Positions 61,511 to 64,000 of a stretch of DNA of 64,000 nt are shown here, one piece after another (position 1 is the stretch's first letter; each line of letters opens with the position of its first letter). The stretch lies in NCBI GenBank assembly GCA_944320855.1, contig CALUJF010000005.1:1-64000 (forward strand). The letters run 5' to 3'. This DNA comes from an uncultured Phocaeicola sp. Lineage in GTDB: Bacteria > Bacteroidota > Bacteroidia > Bacteroidales > Bacteroidaceae. A program made the position numbers and the translations under genes. The notes under the pieces are model-generated. The model had not been told where the DNA came from and did not search any database. It saw nothing but the letters and a program-made list of their open reading frames with translations.

Positions 61511-62800
61511 ATGGCAGAAAGAGAATTCAGACAAAATGGTGAGAACCAGTCTGGCCGCGATGGTAGAAAATCTTACAACAACAGAGAAGGTTATAACAGA
61601 AACAATCGTTATGAGGGAGGTAATTATGGACGTCGTCCGAATAATGGTTTTGATGGTGGCGAACAGCGTCAGAACCGTTCTTCGTTCAACCCTCGATTCA
61701 ATAATAATGGTGGCGACCGTCAGCAGCGTGGTGGTTATGGAAACAATAATAACTATGGCCGTCAGCAGCGTCCGTATGGTAATCGCCCTTATGGAAACAA
61801 TGAAGGTGGTGAGCGTTCGTATGGTGCTCCACGCTTCAACAATAACGGAGGCGACCGTCAGCAGCGTCCGTTTACTCCAAGATTCAATAATAATAATGAT
61901 GGTGGCGAACAGCGCTCGTTCCGTCCTCGTCAGGGACAGCAGGGCGGATATCGTCAGCAGGGTGGCGGATACGGTAACAACCGTCAGGGTGGATTCCGTC
62001 AGCGTACAAATGACTATAATCCGAATGCTAAATATAGCATGAAGAAGCAGATAGAGTACAAGGATGTGCTTACTGACCCTAATGAACCAATCCGTTTGAA
62101 CAAGTATCTGGCTAATGCCGGAATCTGTTCACGTCGTGAGGCTGATGAATTTATCACAGCCGGTGTGGTTTCTGTAAATGGGGTAGTGGTAACTGAACTT
62201 GGTACTAAGGTACATCGCAATGATGAGGTTAAATTCCATGACCAGCCTGTAAACATCGAAAGAAAGGTGTATCTGCTGCTCAATAAGCCTAAAGATTGTG
62301 TAACTACAGCAGATGACCCTCAGGAACGTAAGACAGTGATGGATTATGTGAAGAATGCATGTAAGGAACGTATCTATCCGGTGGGAAGACTTGACCGTAA
62401 TACTACGGGTGTTCTTCTGCTTACTAATGACGGTGAGATGGCTTCAAAACTTACTCATCCTAAGTATCTGAAGAAGAAAATCTATCACGTGTATTGCGAT
62501 AAGAATGTTACTAAGGCTGACCTTGACCAGATAGTACAGGGTATTACTCTGGAGGACGGTGAAATTCATGCTGATGCAGTAAGCTATGCTTCTGATACAG
62601 ATAAATCACAGGTAGGAATAGAAATACACTCAGGAAAGAACCGTATCGTACGTCGTATTTTCGAGCACTTGGGATATAAGGTGATTAAACTTGACAGAGT
62701 TTATTTTGCCGGACTTACCAAGAAGGGATTGCGTCGTGGCGACTGGAGATTCTTGACTGAAAACGAGGTAAATATGCTCCGTATGGGGTCTTTTGAATAA
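61511..62800 (+). CDS. RluB/RsuA-family rRNA pseudouridine synthase with RG/N-rich N-terminus
   Basis: A 429-aa enzyme of the RsuA/RluB group that isomerises a uridine in rRNA. Residues about 1-175 are a low-complexity tail rich in Arg, Gly, Asn and Gln, with repeats of RFNNNGGDRQQR type. An S4 RNA-binding domain (about 193-240, LNKYLANAGICSRREADEF) and the catalytic domain follow, with the active Asp in VGRLDRNTTGVLLLTNDGE. The tail is far longer than in E. coli RluB and probably adds RNA or ribosome contact. Target site is not readable from sequence. Confidence 0.9.
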   Translation: MAEREFRQNGENQSGRDGRKSYNNREGYNRNNRYEGGNYGRRPNNGFDGGEQRQNRSSFNPRFNNNGGDRQQRGGYGNNNNYGRQQRPYGNRPYGNNEGGERSYGAPRFNNNGGDRQQRPFTPRFNNNNDGGEQRSFRPRQGQQGGYRQQGGGYGNNRQGGFRQRTNDYNPNAKYSMKKQIEYKDVLTDPNEPIRLNKYLANAGICSRREADEFITAGVVSVNGVVVTELGTKVHRNDEVKFHDQPVNIERKVYLLLNKPKDCVTTADDPQERKTVMDYVKNACKERIYPVGRLDRNTTGVLLLTNDGEMASKLTHPKYLKKKIYHVYCDKNVTKADLDQIVQGITLEDGEIHADAVSYASDTDKSQVGIEIHSGKNRIVRRIFEHLGYKVIKLDRVYFAGLTKKGLRRGDWRFLTENEVNMLRMGSFE

Positions 62801-62816
62801 TTTAAATTATTAAATG

Positions 62817-64000
62817 ATGGAAATGATTCGTAGAACAAAGATTGTTGACGTGCTGAAATCACGCGATTTCGGAAGCATGGTCAATGTTAAGGGTTGGGTT
62901 CGTACCCGCCGCGGTAGCAAACAGGTAAACTTTATCGCCTTGAATGACGGTTCTACTATAAATAATGTGCAGGTGGTTGTTGATTTGGCTAACTTCGACG
63001 AAGAAATGCTGAAACAGATTACTACCGGTGCATGTATCAGCGTAAACGGTGAATTGGTGGAATCTGTAGGTGCCGGACAGGCTGCCGAAATTCAGGCTCG
63101 CGAAATTGAGGTGTTGGGTGTATGCGACAATACATATCCGCTTCAGAAGAAAGGTCACTCTATGGAGTTCCTTCGCGAAATTGCACACTTGCGTCCACGT
63201 ACAAATACTTTCGGTGCTGTGTTCCGCATTCGTCATAACATGGCTATAGCAATACATAAGTTCTTCCATGACCGTGGTTTCTTCTATTTTCATACTCCTA
63301 TCATTACGGCTTCTGACTGCGAAGGTGCCGGACAGATGTTCCAGGTTACTACAATGAATCTGTATGATTTGAAGAAGGATGAAAATGGTTCTATCGTATA
63401 TGATAATGATTTCTTTGCTAAGCAGGCAAGTTTGACTGTGTCTGGTCAGTTGGAAGGAGAGTTGGCTGCAACATCACTTGGTGCAATCTATACTTTCGGT
63501 CCTACTTTCCGTGCTGAAAATTCAAATACTCCTCGCCATCTGGCTGAGTTCTGGATGATTGAACCGGAAGTGGCATTCAATGATATCTATGACAACATGG
63601 ATTTGGCTGAGGAATTCATCAAGTATTGTGTGCAGTGGGCTTTGGATAACTGCTACGATGACGTGAAATTCTTGAACGACATGTTCGATAAGGGATTGAT
63701 TGAACGTTTGCAGAGTGTACTTAAAGATAGCTTCGTACGTTTGCCTTATACAGAAGGTATCAAGATTCTTGAAGACGCTGTTGCTAAAGGACATAAGTTT
63801 GAGTTCCCTGTATTCTGGGGAGCTGACCTGGCTTCAGAACACGAACGTTTCCTTGTTGAGGAACATTTCAAGAAACCGGTTATTCTGACTGACTATCCTA
63901 AGGAAATCAAAGCTTTCTATATGAAGCAGAACGAGGATGGCAAGACTGTACGTGCAATGGATGTTTTGTTCCCTAAGATTGGTGAGATTATCGGTGGATC
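62817..64000 (+). CDS. asnS: Asparaginyl-tRNA synthetase (3' end beyond window)
   Basis: AsnS charges tRNA-Asn with asparagine. The window contains about 394 codons and ends in frame without a stop. The N-terminal OB anticodon-binding fold contains [20 protein letters not shown]. The class-II catalytic domain has [11 protein letters not shown]-like and [20 protein letters not shown] (motif 2). The start is set at [13 protein letters not shown] (62817); an ATG one codon earlier (62814) is also possible. Together with asnB it shows that asparagine is made as a free amino acid and charged directly. Confidence 0.95.
   Translation, partial: MEMIRRTKIVDVLKSRDFGSMVNVKGWVRTRRGSKQVNFIALNDGSTINNVQVVVDLANFDEEMLKQITTGACISVNGELVESVGAGQAAEIQAREIEVLGVCDNTYPLQKKGHSMEFLREIAHLRPRTNTFGAVFRIRHNMAIAIHKFFHDRGFFYFHTPIITASDCEGAGQMFQVTTMNLYDLKKDENGSIVYDNDFFAKQASLTVSGQLEGELAATSLGAIYTFGPTFRAENSNTPRHLAEFWMIEPEVAFNDIYDNMDLAEEFIKYCVQWALDNCYDDVKFLNDMFDKGLIERLQSVLKDSFVRLPYTEGIKILEDAVAKGHKFEFPVFWGADLASEHERFLVEEHFKKPVILTDYPKEIKAFYMKQNEDGKTVRAMDVLFPKIGEIIGG

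Overview
The window looks like a chromosomal segment of a gut- or oral-type member of the Bacteroidales (Bacteroides/Phocaeicola/Prevotella relatives). The evidence is three SusC/SusD pairs, a hybrid two-component regulator with a sugar-binding-protein-like sensor, fimbrillin-like lipoproteins, a DUF4250 protein, and repeated promoter cores of the Bacteroidetes form TAnnTTTG. No rRNA, tRNA, CRISPR array or insertion sequence was recognised.

Layout. 0-3.7 kb: an esterase/SGNH double hydrolase (its 5' end looks damaged) and a secreted GH3 glycosidase, probably the tail of a neighbouring polysaccharide locus. 3.8-8.4 kb: housekeeping genes lgt, ddh, ruvA and glmS. 8.6-18.7 kb: a nitrogen-assimilation and amino-acid cluster, gltB-gltD-asnB-dapF-dapL, ending in a strong GNRA-loop terminator. 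18.7-40.4 kb: a fructan utilisation locus with two promoters that share the same three-part operator. Its genes are fimbrillin-like lipoproteins, SusC/SusD, a GH91-like beta-helix lipoprotein, GH32 enzyme, MFS permease, fimbrillin-like lipoprotein and fructokinase; then an outer-membrane barrel, a second GH32, a second MFS permease and a second fructokinase. 40.6-44.0 kb: a YoeB-type toxin-antitoxin pair and the hybrid two-component regulator that probably controls the fructan locus. 44.2-57.6 kb: an accessory region with a Fic-domain protein, an expressed SusC/SusD pair on the minus strand, a tyrosine recombinase, and a second SusC/SusD/lipoprotein cassette on the plus strand whose SusC lacks its promoter, signal peptide and most of its N-terminal domain. 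58.2-64 kb: a DUF1186-like protein, a DUF4250 protein, purB, an rluB-like pseudouridine synthase with a long RG/N-rich tail, and asnS (cut by the window end).

How it works together. Fructan is probably captured by the surface lipoproteins and SusCD, cut by the GH91-like and GH32 enzymes, imported as fructose by the MFS permeases, and phosphorylated by the two fructokinases. The BT1754-like regulator would sense periplasmic fructose and act at the repeated ATGAAAC operators.

Most notable find. The two accessory SusC genes carry an inverted 51-bp match (49960-50010 and 51833-51883, one mismatch) with a dyad core. The silent SusC begins in frame exactly at that match. The roughly 1.8-kb segment between the copies holds the only promoter, the SusC export signal and a tyrosine recombinase, which is the architecture of a DNA-inversion switch between two SusC/SusD systems. 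The intergenic regions around these cassettes also carry 11- and 22-bp phased arrays whose sequence differs at each locus while the helical period stays the same. I do not recognise these arrays as a described element.
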